From the NCBI GenBank assembly GCA_016791005.1, contig JAEUNY010000057.1, positions 1 through 64,000 of the forward strand: a stretch of 64,000 nucleotides of DNA. The letters are read 5' to 3'. A program made the position numbers and the translations under genes. The notes below the pieces were generated by a model. The model was not told where the DNA came from. It worked only from the letters and a program-made list of their open reading frames with translations, and ran no database searches. Origin of the DNA: Zoogloeaceae bacterium. Lineage in GTDB: Bacteria; Pseudomonadota; Gammaproteobacteria; Burkholderiales; Rhodocyclaceae. Shown piece by piece: positions 7,148 to 15,184 of the stretch (the first letter of the stretch is position 1; each line of letters starts with the position of its first letter).

Positions 7148-7870
7148 TCAAAAGCCCACGTGCCAGGGCAGTTCGCCCTTGATGAAGAGCCGCGCCTCGG
7201 GGGAGACCGGGCGGGCAAAAAAGCGCTGAACGGGCGCGTGTTCGCGCACCAGGCCCTCGGCGAGGAACACGACGTCGTCGGCCAGGCGGGTCGCCTGACC
7301 CAGGTTATGGGTGGTCATGACCACCTTGGTGCCATCGGTACGGATCTCCCGGATGATGCGCTCCACGGCTTCCACGCCGGAGGGGTCCAGGCTCGCCGTT
7401 GGTTCATCCAGCAGGAGCAGGCGCGGGCGGGTTAGCCACGCCCGGCCGAGGGCCAGGCGTTGACGCTCACCGCCGGAGAGCAATCGTGCGCTTTGTTCGG
7501 CCCGATCCTCCAGACCGATGCGGGCCAGCATCGCGCGCCCCCGCGTACGGCGCTCCCGCCCCGACACGGCATGGGCCTTGAGGGCCAGCGCGACATTGGC
7601 GAGCACGGTGTCCCGCAACATCATGGGGTGCTGAAAGACCATCGCCACCTCCCGCCCCGGCCCCGCGGCACTGCCCCATTGCACACTGCCGCTGGTGGGT
7701 TCGAGCAGCCCACAGAGCATGCGCAGCAGCACGCTCTTGCCCGCCCCGTTGGGGCCCAGCACCACAGTGATGCCCTCCCCGCCCAGGACGAGGTCCACCC
7801 CCCGCAGCACCTCCTGGCCATTGGGGCGAAAACCGACGGCCTTGCACGCCAGGGGAAAAAGCCCGCTCAT
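7148..7870 (-). CDS. tupC: Tungstate ABC transporter ATP-binding protein TupC
   Basis: A 240-aa ABC ATPase with Walker A GPNGAGKSV, signature LSGGERQRL and Walker B LLLLDEPTASLD, then the switch histidine in TTHNLGQA. The ATG at 7870 overlaps the end of tupB by 4 bp. Families for molybdate (ModC), tungstate (TupC) and phosphate (PstB) are similar at the sequence level. The TupB-type permease next to it and the tungsten enzyme operon upstream identify it as TupC. It is the last gene of the aor operon. Confidence 0.85.
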   Translation of the reverse strand: MSGLFPLACKAVGFRPNGQEVLRGVDLVLGGEGITVVLGPNGAGKSVLLRMLCGLLEPTSGSVQWGSAAGPGREVAMVFQHPMMLRDTVLANVALALKAHAVSGRERRTRGRAMLARIGLEDRAEQSARLLSGGERQRLALGRAWLTRPRLLLLDEPTASLDPSGVEAVERIIREIRTDGTKVVMTTHNLGQATRLADDVVFLAEGLVREHAPVQRFFARPVSPEARLFIKGELPWHVGF

Positions 7871-8571
7871 CCGAATCGCCCCCGCGCCCACACCCGCAAG
7901 GCGTAGGCGAGGCCGTTGATGACGAGGATTACCGTCAGGAGGACCGCCCCCAGGGCCAGGGCGAGGGGCAGATCGCCCTTGCTGGTCTCCAGGGCGATGG
8001 CGGTGGTCATCACCCGGGTGGCATGGTCGATATTGCCACCCACGATCATGACCGCCCCCACCTCGCTCATGGCCCGGCCAAGACCCGCCAGCACGGCGAC
8101 CAACAGCGAATGGCGGCAATCGTGGAGCAGGGTCAATACGCTGGCCCACCAGGAAAATCGCATGGCCTGCAGTTCCTCGGCGTATTCCCGCCACGCATCC
8201 TCCACAACCTGCCGGGAAATCGCCGCCATGAGGGGCAGGACGAGCACCACCTGAGCCACCACCATCGCCCCCGGGGAATACAGCAAGCCCAGCGCACCCA
8301 AGGGCCCGCTGCGGGACAAGGCGAGATACACCACCACCCCCACCACCACCGAGGGCAGACCCATCATGGCAGTCATCATCACCGCAGCCGCTTGCTTGCC
8401 GGGAAACCGCCCCACCGCCAGACAGGCCCCAAGGGGCAGGCCAAGCAGGGTGCCCAGGAGCACTGCGGTGAGGCTGACCCGCAGGGACAGGGCCACGATC
8501 TCGACGACCTGAGCATCCAGCCGAAGCAATCGATCCAGGGCCTCGAGCAAGGCCGCGCCCAAGCCGCCCAA
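7867..8571 (-). CDS. tupB: Tungstate ABC transporter permease TupB
   Basis: The 234-aa membrane protein has five to six helices and the binding-protein-dependent transport signature near residues 150-190 (EYAEELQAMRFSWW...). The segment MSEVGAVMIVGGNI is characteristic of TupB. The start is TTG at 8571, directly after the upstream stop (TGATTG), with a good Shine-Dalgarno (GGGGAGG, 7 nt). No periplasmic partner TupA is encoded beside it, which is unusual for a tup set. Confidence 0.85.
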   Translation of the reverse strand: MGGLGAALLEALDRLLRLDAQVVEIVALSLRVSLTAVLLGTLLGLPLGACLAVGRFPGKQAAAVMMTAMMGLPSVVVGVVVYLALSRSGPLGALGLLYSPGAMVVAQVVLVLPLMAAISRQVVEDAWREYAEELQAMRFSWWASVLTLLHDCRHSLLVAVLAGLGRAMSEVGAVMIVGGNIDHATRVMTTAIALETSKGDLPLALALGAVLLTVILVINGLAYALRVWARGRFG

Positions 8572-8877
8572 TCAGCCGCCTCCCCGCTGCATGGCGAGAT
8601 CAAGGCGCGCGAGCAGGGCCCGCTGGGCCCCGGCGCCGCCCCCCTCGAAACAATAGCGGACCCGCAGCACGGGCAGGTCAAACAGGCCAAGGCGCCGCCG
8701 CGGGCCGGCCTGGACTTCGATCCGCAGGGTGATTTCACCGTCCTGCAGGAAGAACTGCCCCGGCGCCGGCCCCACGAAACCCGCATGCGCGAGGGCGAGG
8801 GAGCGGGCGAATTCCTCCGCCGTAACCCCGACCTCCCGCTCGAATTGCCACCCTTCGGACGTCGCCGCGGAGGTCAT
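8572..8877 (-). CDS. Unknown protein of the aor operon (AorE-like position)
   Basis: A 101-aa product between the MoaD-like gene and tupB. It contains GWQFEREVGVTAEEFARSL and LRIEVQAGPRRRLGLFDLPVLRV-type amphipathic strands and no cysteine cluster. I do not recognise the family. The place corresponds to the small unknown gene reported in tungsten aldehyde oxidoreductase clusters of related bacteria, which I recall as aorE. Start choice is uncertain: ATG at 8877 gives 101 aa; a TTG at 8934, overlapping the previous gene, would give 120 aa. Confidence 0.6.
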   Translation of the reverse strand: MTSAATSEGWQFEREVGVTAEEFARSLALAHAGFVGPAPGQFFLQDGEITLRIEVQAGPRRRLGLFDLPVLRVRYCFEGGGAGAQRALLARLDLAMQRGGG

Positions 8878-8920
8878 CCCTGCGCCCCCAGCCACTCCTG
8901 CGGCCCCCACCAACGCCCGC

Positions 8921-9172
8921 TCATCCCCCGGCAATCGGCGGCCAGACCGCCAGTTCGTCCTGATCCATCAGGCGTCGGCCCGCCCTGGCGCCGGGGGGCA
9001 CGAAGACACCGTTCACCAGGACCAGATGGGCGCTCTTGGGCGGCACCCGAAAGCGGTCGATCAGGTCCTGGACACAGGTGCCCTCTTCCACGTCGAGAAC
9101 CACGACGTTGCCTTCCCGCTCCGGGGGGAGCAGGTCGGTGAGGGTGGCGAACAGCTTGAACGACACCCTCAT
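8921..9172 (-). CDS. aorD: MoaD/ThiS-like sulfur carrier protein (AorD)
   Basis: The 83-aa beta-grasp protein ends in Gly-Gly, the terminus that is adenylated and thiocarboxylated in MoaD and ThiS. The pattern MRVSFKLFATLTDLLPP at the start and LVNGVFVPP in the middle fits MoaD, the small subunit of molybdopterin synthase. A dedicated copy inside a tungsten-enzyme operon suggests it supplies dithiolene sulfur for the tungsten bis-pterin cofactor. It overlaps aorC by 4 bp. Confidence 0.8.
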   Translation of the reverse strand: MRVSFKLFATLTDLLPPEREGNVVVLDVEEGTCVQDLIDRFRVPPKSAHLVLVNGVFVPPGARAGRRLMDQDELAVWPPIAGG

Positions 9173-10434
9173 GCAGCGCGGACCAGGGTCGTGGGCTGGG
9201 TGGCCGACACGTAGGCTTCGAAGAAACCCAAGGGATTTTCCAGCAACCGGTCCTTCCAGGCGCCCAGATGCAGGCGCCCTTGGATCAGGCCACGCAGCGC
9301 GCCGACGTGGTCGGTCAGGCCAATGGAGGTGGCGCCGATCAGCACATCGCCCTTGAACTGGAGGCTGAGATAGCGGAAGCGCTCCTCATCCACCATTTCC
9401 ACCCCTTGCTCGCCCTCTTCTCCCCACCATTGACCGAAGGAGGTGGAGATGAGCCCCAGGGTCGCCAGGACGTTAATTGGCAGCACCCCAGGCAAATGGG
9501 CGTCACCGCCCGCCATGTTGAGGGCCGCGACCCGCGCCTGATCGGCGGCATTGGGCTGGATCGCGGAAACCAGGGGCTGGCCGGTGAAGAAATCGCGCCC
9601 CTCGGCCACGTCCCCGGCCGCATAGACTCCTTCCACCGAGCTCTGCATACGCTCATCCACCCGGATGCCACGTCCAAGCTCGATCCCGGTGCCCTGGACG
9701 AACTCCAGGTTGGGCGCCACGCCTGCGGCCACGATGACGACGTCACAGGGCAGGGTCTCGCCAGTAGAGAGCTTGACGTGGAGGGGCGCGGAGTCGTCTC
9801 CATCCTCGATGCTCTGGACGCCGGCTGAGGTCCGCACCCGGATCCCCTTGGTCTCGACCCACCTTTTGATCATGCCGCCGGCCGTGGGCGTCATCATCCT
9901 GGGCACCATGCGGTCCCCCATCTCGACGACGGTCAGATCCACCCCCCGGGCCGCCAGGGCTTCCATGATGATGCAGCCGATGAAGCCGGCGCCCAGTTGC
10001 AGCACGCGACTGCCAGGGCGGGTCAACCCCGCAATCGCCCGGGCATCGGCCATCGTCCAGCAGGTCTGCACCTCGGGCCGGTGGACTCCGGGGATGGGCG
10101 GCTTGACGGGCCGCGAGCCGGTGGCGATCAGGAGGCGGTCGTAGGTTTCGGTGCCGCCGTCCTTGTAGGTGACGGTGCGCCGGTCGGTGTCCAGGCCGAC
10201 CACCCGGGCGAGCTTTTCAACGATGCGCAGGTCATTGAAGTGGCCGGCATTCTTGCGCAGATACATGCCCGGCTCACCGATATTGCCTTCCAGGTAGTAG
10301 GGAATCGCCATGCGTGAATAAGGCGGCACCTCTTCGCTGCCCACCATCACAATTTCACTGGAGGGATCGGCGCGGCGCAGGGTTTCGGCGGCAATGACAC
10401 CTGCGGGGCCATTGCCAAGAATCAGATGTTTCAT
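9169..10434 (-). CDS. aorC: FAD/NAD(P)-dependent oxidoreductase subunit AorC
   Basis: The 421-aa pyridine nucleotide-disulfide oxidoreductase-like flavoprotein has an N-terminal FAD-binding GxGPAG motif (LGNGPAGVIAAE), an ATGSRP motif near residue 105, a second Rossmann motif LGAGFIGC near residue 147 and the FAD-contacting GVYAAGDVAE near residue 295. No redox CxxxxC pair is present. In the Aromatoleum-type aldehyde oxidoreductase this subunit passes electrons to NAD+. It lies 114 bp downstream of aorB and overlaps aorD. Confidence 0.85.
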   Translation of the reverse strand: MKHLILGNGPAGVIAAETLRRADPSSEIVMVGSEEVPPYSRMAIPYYLEGNIGEPGMYLRKNAGHFNDLRIVEKLARVVGLDTDRRTVTYKDGGTETYDRLLIATGSRPVKPPIPGVHRPEVQTCWTMADARAIAGLTRPGSRVLQLGAGFIGCIIMEALAARGVDLTVVEMGDRMVPRMMTPTAGGMIKRWVETKGIRVRTSAGVQSIEDGDDSAPLHVKLSTGETLPCDVVIVAAGVAPNLEFVQGTGIELGRGIRVDERMQSSVEGVYAAGDVAEGRDFFTGQPLVSAIQPNAADQARVAALNMAGGDAHLPGVLPINVLATLGLISTSFGQWWGEEGEQGVEMVDEERFRYLSLQFKGDVLIGATSIGLTDHVGALRGLIQGRLHLGAWKDRLLENPLGFFEAYVSATQPTTLVRAA

Positions 10435-10548
10435 AGGAAATCCTCGCGGGAAATGGGAACGCGCCCTGCCTGCCTTCGGGGCCTGAACAGGGGCGCGCCG
10501 TGCTGCCGCCCGGAAGGCGACTGCACGGCGGATCGACTGTCTCGACGG

Positions 10549-12396
10549 TCAGAGGGCCAGACGGGCCAAGGTCTCCTCGGTCGGCACCCCCTCGGGGGTC
10601 CAGCCGCGCACCTGGTAATACTCGGGCAGCATCTTGTCGAGCCCATTCACCAAGCCCTTGGCAGGCCCTGTCTTGGCCGGCTCCTTGAGGAGGCGCGGCG
10701 GCAGGGTGTCGTCCTTGGCGGTGAAGCCAGCCGCCAGGTTGAACTGGCGCTCCAGGTTCCAGATCCGCTCACCCACTTCATTGAGCTTTTCGAGGGACCA
10801 GTCCCCCTCGCAGGCCGCCTGAATCTGGGGCTGAATATCCGCCAGGGTCCAGGCAAAGGAAGTGAACACGCAGATCCCCGCGGCGTCGAAGACTCCGGTG
10901 GCGTCCTGAAACGCCTTCACCAATTCGGGCTTGCCCTCCGTGGCAAGGGGATCGGTCTTGACTGGAATACCCAGAACTTCCGATGCCACGGTGTAGGACC
11001 TCAGGTGGCAGGCACCCCGGTTGGAGGTGGCGTAGGTGAGCCCCATGCCCTGGATCCCACGGGAATCGTAAGCCGGAAATTCCTGGCCCTTGACGCTCAT
11101 GGAGAGGTCTGGGCGCCCGTATTTGGCACACAACCGGGCAGAACCTTCGCCGAGTTCCTTGCCGAAGCCTTCGCCCCGGGCGGTCATTTCCGCCATCCGG
11201 GCAAGAGCCGCGGCCGAGCCGAAGGGCGAATCAACGCCGATCGCCTCCGCGGTAAGGATACCGAGATCGTAGAGCTCCATTACCGCACCGACCGTGGCCC
11301 CGAAGGAAATCGGATCCATCCCGTCTTCGTTACAGAGGAGGTTGGCGTACTGCAACGCTTCCAGGTCTCCCACCCCGTTAGCGGCTCCCAGCGCCCAGGC
11401 GGCTTCGTATTCAAGCCCGCCGGACGCCCCCCAGTACTTGGGATTGTTCTGGACGGTGAAGTGGCCCTTGTCGATCTCCGAGATCCGGCCGCAGGCGATG
11501 GTGCAGCCAAAGCACGCGGCGTTGGTGACCAGATGAGCCTTGCCATCGGTCGGGCGCTTCTCGTGCATAGCCTCCGCCGAGATCTTGGAGGCTTCTTCGA
11601 ACTGCACGTCCCGGTGGTTGCGGGTGGGTAAGGCGCCGATCTCGTTGATGACGTTCATCAGTACCTGGGTGCCGTACTTGGGCAGCCCCTGACCCGTCAC
11701 CGCGTTGTCGGCCAGCACCTTTTTCTTCTCGGCGGTGACCTTCATGAACTCCTTGAAATCCTTGATGCCCGAGACCCCCTTGGTACCCCGCAGGGCGACA
11801 GCCTTGAGGTTCTTGGAGCCCATCACCGCGCCGACCCCGGACCGCCCTGCCGCCCGGTGAAGGTCATTGACGATACAGGCAAAGCGCACGAGGTTTTCCC
11901 CGGCGCGGCCGATCGACGAGACCCGAACCTGGGGATCGTGGAGTTCGTGCTTGATGGTCTCCTCGGTCTCCCAGCAGGTCTTGCCCCACAGGTGGCCGGC
12001 GTCCCGCAATTCGGCCTTGTCATTCTCCAGGTAGAGATAGACCGGCTTCGGGGACTTGCCTTCGAAAATGATCTGGTCCCAGCCGGCAAACTTGAGCTCG
12101 GCGCCAAAGAACCCCCCAGAATTCGAGCAGGCAATCGCGCCAGTCAGCGGGCCTTTGGTCACCACCGAGTAGCGCCCGCCGGTGGAGGCCATGGTTCCGG
12201 TCAGGGGGCCGGTAGTCATGATCATCTTGTTTTCCGGCGACAGGGGATCCACCTTCGGATCCACTTCTTCGACGAAATACTTGGTGGCCAGACCCCGGGA
12301 GCCAAGATATTTGTCCGCCCACGCCATGTTGAGGGGCTCGGTGCTGCACGTGCCTGTAGTGAGGTTCACCCGCAGGACTTTACGATTCCATCCCAT
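10549..12396 (-). CDS. aorB: Tungsten-containing aldehyde:acceptor oxidoreductase, catalytic subunit AorB
   Basis: The 615-aa protein of the AOR family oxidises aldehydes to carboxylic acids using a tungsten bis-pyranopterin and one [4Fe-4S] cluster. Seen here: an N-terminal AOR domain (MGWNRKVLRVNLTTG, TGPLTGTMASTGGRYSVVTKGPLTG), the cluster motif CFGCTIAC near residue 290, and the C-terminal cluster cysteine in AAGICVF near residue 495. ATG 12396 is supported by GAGGAGG 5 nt upstream; the open frame continues further but without a good start. Length fits the family (about 600-620). Tungsten rather than molybdenum is inferred from the family and the tup genes. Confidence 0.93.
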   Translation of the reverse strand: MGWNRKVLRVNLTTGTCSTEPLNMAWADKYLGSRGLATKYFVEEVDPKVDPLSPENKMIMTTGPLTGTMASTGGRYSVVTKGPLTGAIACSNSGGFFGAELKFAGWDQIIFEGKSPKPVYLYLENDKAELRDAGHLWGKTCWETEETIKHELHDPQVRVSSIGRAGENLVRFACIVNDLHRAAGRSGVGAVMGSKNLKAVALRGTKGVSGIKDFKEFMKVTAEKKKVLADNAVTGQGLPKYGTQVLMNVINEIGALPTRNHRDVQFEEASKISAEAMHEKRPTDGKAHLVTNAACFGCTIACGRISEIDKGHFTVQNNPKYWGASGGLEYEAAWALGAANGVGDLEALQYANLLCNEDGMDPISFGATVGAVMELYDLGILTAEAIGVDSPFGSAAALARMAEMTARGEGFGKELGEGSARLCAKYGRPDLSMSVKGQEFPAYDSRGIQGMGLTYATSNRGACHLRSYTVASEVLGIPVKTDPLATEGKPELVKAFQDATGVFDAAGICVFTSFAWTLADIQPQIQAACEGDWSLEKLNEVGERIWNLERQFNLAAGFTAKDDTLPPRLLKEPAKTGPAKGLVNGLDKMLPEYYQVRGWTPEGVPTEETLARLAL

Positions 12397-12406
12397 GGTC
12401 GCCTCC

Positions 12407-12883
12407 TCATTCCGCCGCGACGGCCGTGTTGGCCTTGGCGGCCCACTGGCGCATCTTGTCAAGCCCGGTCCAGTCCGCATCCACATAGGTGATGGCACCG
12501 GTGGGGCAGGCTGTCGCACAGGCCGGGTTGTCGCCGCAGAGGTCGCATTTCTGAACCTTGCCGCTGTCCGACACATAGTTGATGGTGCCAAACGGACACG
12601 CGATGGTGCACACCTTGCACCCCACGCAGACCGATTCGGAGACCACCTTGGCGCCCGTTGCGGCGTCCAGGGTGATCGCTTCGACCGGACAGGCGTGCAT
12701 GCACCACGCGTCGGAACACTGGGTGCAGGTGTAGGGCACTTTGCGCCCCTCGTGCTCGAAACTAAATACCTTGATGCGGGACTTGGAAGGATTGATGACC
12801 CCATGGTGCTCATAGGAACAGGCCATCTCGCACTGGAGACAGCCTGTACACTTCATGGGGTCAATGTGAAGTGACTTCAACAT
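12407..12883 (-). CDS. aorA: Polyferredoxin-like electron-transfer subunit AorA
   Basis: The 158-aa protein carries sixteen cysteines in four ferredoxin-type groups (CTGCLQC...C; CTQC...C...C; CVGCKVC...C; CDLC...C...C), enough for four [4Fe-4S] clusters. In the Aromatoleum enzyme, AorA subunits stack into a filament that conducts electrons from AorB to the flavin subunit; the same cysteine arrangement here makes that plausible, by analogy. ATG at 12883 has AAGGAG 8 nt upstream. It is the first gene of the operon and lies 10 bp from aorB. Confidence 0.9.
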   Translation of the reverse strand: MLKSLHIDPMKCTGCLQCEMACSYEHHGVINPSKSRIKVFSFEHEGRKVPYTCTQCSDAWCMHACPVEAITLDAATGAKVVSESVCVGCKVCTIACPFGTINYVSDSGKVQKCDLCGDNPACATACPTGAITYVDADWTGLDKMRQWAAKANTAVAAE

Positions 12884-13000
12884 TGACCGATCTCCTTGGT
12901 GATTGCAGGTCGGGTTCGCGGGCCTCTGGCGGGCCTGGGGACGGATGCTTGCCCACCCCCTGTCAATTCACTTTACCCGGCTATCTCGCCTCCTCACTGC

Positions 13001-13020
13001 ATTCCGACCGGAGCCGGAAT
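13001..13020 (-). repeat. Hairpin in the aor leader
   Basis: A perfect 6-bp stem (ATTCCG / CGGAAT) with an 8-nt GC-rich loop lies near the start of the predicted aor mRNA leader. The roughly 150-nt leader is long for this compact genome and may be structured. I cannot fold it reliably by eye. Confidence 0.4.
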
Positions 13021-13039
13021 ACGAGAGTTTGTAACTTGA

Positions 13040-13067
13040 AGAATACGCCCAGGACAGGCTTTGTCAA
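13040..13067 (-). promoter_or_regulatory. Sigma-70-type promoter of the aor operon
   Basis: On the minus strand TTGACA (13067-13062) and TATTCT (13045-13040) are 16 bp apart. It is the best promoter-like pair in the divergent aor/moeA region and would give a leader of about 150 nt before aorA. Confidence 0.55.
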
Positions 13068-13091
13068 TGATGGGGACGGCCCGAAAACCCT

Positions 13092-13105
13092 TGCACCACG
13101 GTGCA
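13092..13105. promoter_or_regulatory. Inverted repeat between aorA and moeA, possible operator
   Basis: TGCACC-N2-GGTGCA is a perfect 6-bp inverted repeat located 25 bp upstream of the aor -35 box and about 90 bp before moeA. Its placement between divergent promoters suits an activator or repressor, but no regulator gene lies nearby to suggest which. Confidence 0.4.
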
Positions 13106-13196
13106 TTGGGGGGGAATTTCTGGTACTAATTCACTCCACCCCGCCCCGATGGAGGTGGTCACGAGGACTCTCCAAGGCATCGCGTCCCTTCTCACC

Positions 13197-14435
13197 ATGA
13201 ATTCACCCCTTCCCGCCCGCTCCGCGCTCCCGGTCGATGGCGCCCGTCAGGCCATCCTGGGCGCCCTCTCGCCCCTGACCGGCTGGGAGTGTGTGCATCT
13301 GCGGGCCGCGCTAGGTCGGGTCCTGGCGCGGGAGGTCGTCGCCCCCTGCGACGTCCCCGCCCACGACAATTCCGCCATGGACGGCTACGCGGTCCGCTTT
13401 GCCGATCTTGCTCCGGCCGACATCACCACTCTGGCCGTGGTCGGCACGGCGATGGCCGGCCAGCCCTTCTCCGGCCTGGTGGGCGCGGGTCAGGCAGTGC
13501 GGGTGATGACCGGCGCGGTATTGCCGCGGGGGGCGGACTGCGTGGTCATTCAGGAAGTGGTCGAACGCCAGGGTGACGAGGTCCGCATCCCTGCCGGCCA
13601 ACGTCAGGGGCAGAACCTGCGCCGCGCCGGGGAGGATCTCGCCGCGGGCGGGGTGGCCCTGGCAGCCGGCAAGGCGCTCGGACCCGCCGAGATCGGGCTG
13701 CTGGCCTCCCTGGGCGTTGGCGAGGTTGCGGTGCGCCGCCGCCTGCGAGTGGCCTTCTTTTCCACCGGAGACGAGCTTGCCTCGATCGGGCAGGCGTTGG
13801 CCCCGGGCCAGATTTACGACAGCAATCGCTACACCTTGTTCGGCGTTCTGACCCGCCTGGGCTGCGAGCTGCTCGACATGGGGGTCGTGCGCGACGAGCC
13901 CGACGCCCTGGAGGCTGCGCTGCGTCAGGCAGCGGAACAGGCGGACGTGATCCTCACCTCGGGCGGCGTCTCGGTGGGCGAGGCGGATTTCATCAAGGAA
14001 GTCATGGGGCGCCTGGGTGAGGTTGCCTTCTGGAAGATCAATATCAAGCCCGGCCGACCCATGGCCTTCGGACGGGTGGGTTCCGCCTGGCTTTTTGGTC
14101 TGCCAGGCAACCCCGTGGCGGTGCTGGTCACGTTCTACCAGTTCGTCCAGGACGCCCTCCTGCACCTGATGGGGGTCTCACCGCTGCCGGCCCGGCCGCT
14201 CCTGCCTGCTCGCAGTCTTGGCGCGCTGCGCAAGATGCCGGGGCGGCGGGAGTTTTTGCGGGGCCGCCTCACCCCCCAGGCCGACGGCTGGGCCGTGGAG
14301 GTGGCGGGCGCCCAAGGGTCGGGCATCCTGCGCTCCATGTCGGATGCCAACTGCTTCATCGTGCTGGAAGAGACCCGGGGCGACGTGGCCGCCGGCGACA
14401 TCGTCCAGGTTCAACTCTTCGACGGACTGGTTTGA
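13197..14435 (+). CDS. moeA: Molybdopterin molybdenumtransferase MoeA
   Basis: The 412-aa protein inserts molybdate (or tungstate) into adenylylated molybdopterin. Family segments are present: PAHDNSAMDGYAVR near residue 60, RRAGEDLAAG near 145, STGDEL and GQIYDSNRY near 190-210, SGGVSVGEADF near 260 and GLPGNPVAV near 305. It is divergent from the aor operon, so it may be a copy serving the tungsten cofactor. The start at 13197 matches the usual MoeA length; a further ATG at 13149 in frame would add 16 residues. Shine-Dalgarno support is weak at both. Confidence 0.9.
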   Translation: MNSPLPARSALPVDGARQAILGALSPLTGWECVHLRAALGRVLAREVVAPCDVPAHDNSAMDGYAVRFADLAPADITTLAVVGTAMAGQPFSGLVGAGQAVRVMTGAVLPRGADCVVIQEVVERQGDEVRIPAGQRQGQNLRRAGEDLAAGGVALAAGKALGPAEIGLLASLGVGEVAVRRRLRVAFFSTGDELASIGQALAPGQIYDSNRYTLFGVLTRLGCELLDMGVVRDEPDALEAALRQAAEQADVILTSGGVSVGEADFIKEVMGRLGEVAFWKINIKPGRPMAFGRVGSAWLFGLPGNPVAVLVTFYQFVQDALLHLMGVSPLPARPLLPARSLGALRKMPGRREFLRGRLTPQADGWAVEVAGAQGSGILRSMSDANCFIVLEETRGDVAAGDIVQVQLFDGLV

Positions 14436-14462
14436 CGGCCCCGCCCCAGCAGGAAACGTGTC

Positions 14463-15131
14463 ATGACTCAAGATGAAATGAAGCGCGCGGCCGCCCTGGC
14501 GGCCCTGGCTTATGTACCCGACGGCGTGGTGGTGGGCGTGGGCACCGGTTCCACCGCCAACCACTTCATCGACGGCCTAGCCGCCCGCAAGGATCGCATT
14601 CTCGGCGCCGTCGCCAGTTCGGACGCCAGCGCCCGCCGCCTCGCGGCGCATGGCATCACCCTGGTGGACCTCAACGACGTGGACCGCCTGCCGGTCTATG
14701 TGGATGGCGCCGACGAAATCGACCCCGATCTCGCCATGATCAAGGGCGGCGGCGGCGCACTCACGCGGGAAAAGATCGTCGCCGCCGTGTCGGACCTCTT
14801 CGTCTGCATCTGCGACGAGAGCAAGCGGGTGCCGGTCCTGGGCGGCTTTCCCCTACCGGTGGAGGTCATCCCCATGGCACGCCGCCACGTGATGGCGCGA
14901 CTCGCCGCCCTGGGCGGCCAGCCCCGCCTGCGGGAAGGCGTCACCACCGACAATGGCCACTGCATCGTGGATGTGGTTGGCCTCCAAATCACCGATCCCC
15001 GGGGCCTGGAGCGAGCCATCAACCAGATTCCCGGCGTGGTCACCAACGGGCTCTTTGCGCAGCGCGGCGCGGACGTGCTGCTGCTGGCCGGTCCAAACGG
15101 GGTGACGACCGTCACGCGACCCCAAACTTAA
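14463..15131 (+). CDS. rpiA: Ribose-5-phosphate isomerase A
   Basis: The 222-aa enzyme interconverts ribose-5-phosphate and ribulose-5-phosphate in the pentose phosphate pathway. Typical motifs are [14 protein letters not shown] near residue 25, DGADEID near residue 80 (catalytic Asp), [12 protein letters not shown] near residue 95 and the C-terminal [18 protein letters not shown] precedes the ATG. It starts 27 bp after moeA and may share its transcript. Confidence 0.95.
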   Translation: MTQDEMKRAAALAALAYVPDGVVVGVGTGSTANHFIDGLAARKDRILGAVASSDASARRLAAHGITLVDLNDVDRLPVYVDGADEIDPDLAMIKGGGGALTREKIVAAVSDLFVCICDESKRVPVLGGFPLPVEVIPMARRHVMARLAALGGQPRLREGVTTDNGHCIVDVVGLQITDPRGLERAINQIPGVVTNGLFAQRGADVLLLAGPNGVTTVTRPQT

Positions 15132-15184
15132 CCCAACTGTCACATTGCGCTGCTAGCCTGATTGGTCATGGCAAGGACATCATC

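Noticed and set aside
5698..7218. A 506-codon minus-strand open frame opposite znuA and DUF2721
   Set aside because: Composition is Gly/His/Asp-rich with no recognisable domain; znuA on the plus strand is unambiguous.
12884..13000. A sigma-54 promoter for the aor operon
   Set aside because: No GG-N10-GC pair in a TGGCAC/TTGC context on the minus strand; the TTGACA-N16-TATTCT pair further upstream is better.
15135..15165. CTGTCAC upstream of phoU as a possible Pho box
   Set aside because: Only one half-site is good; the second repeat 11 bp downstream does not match.
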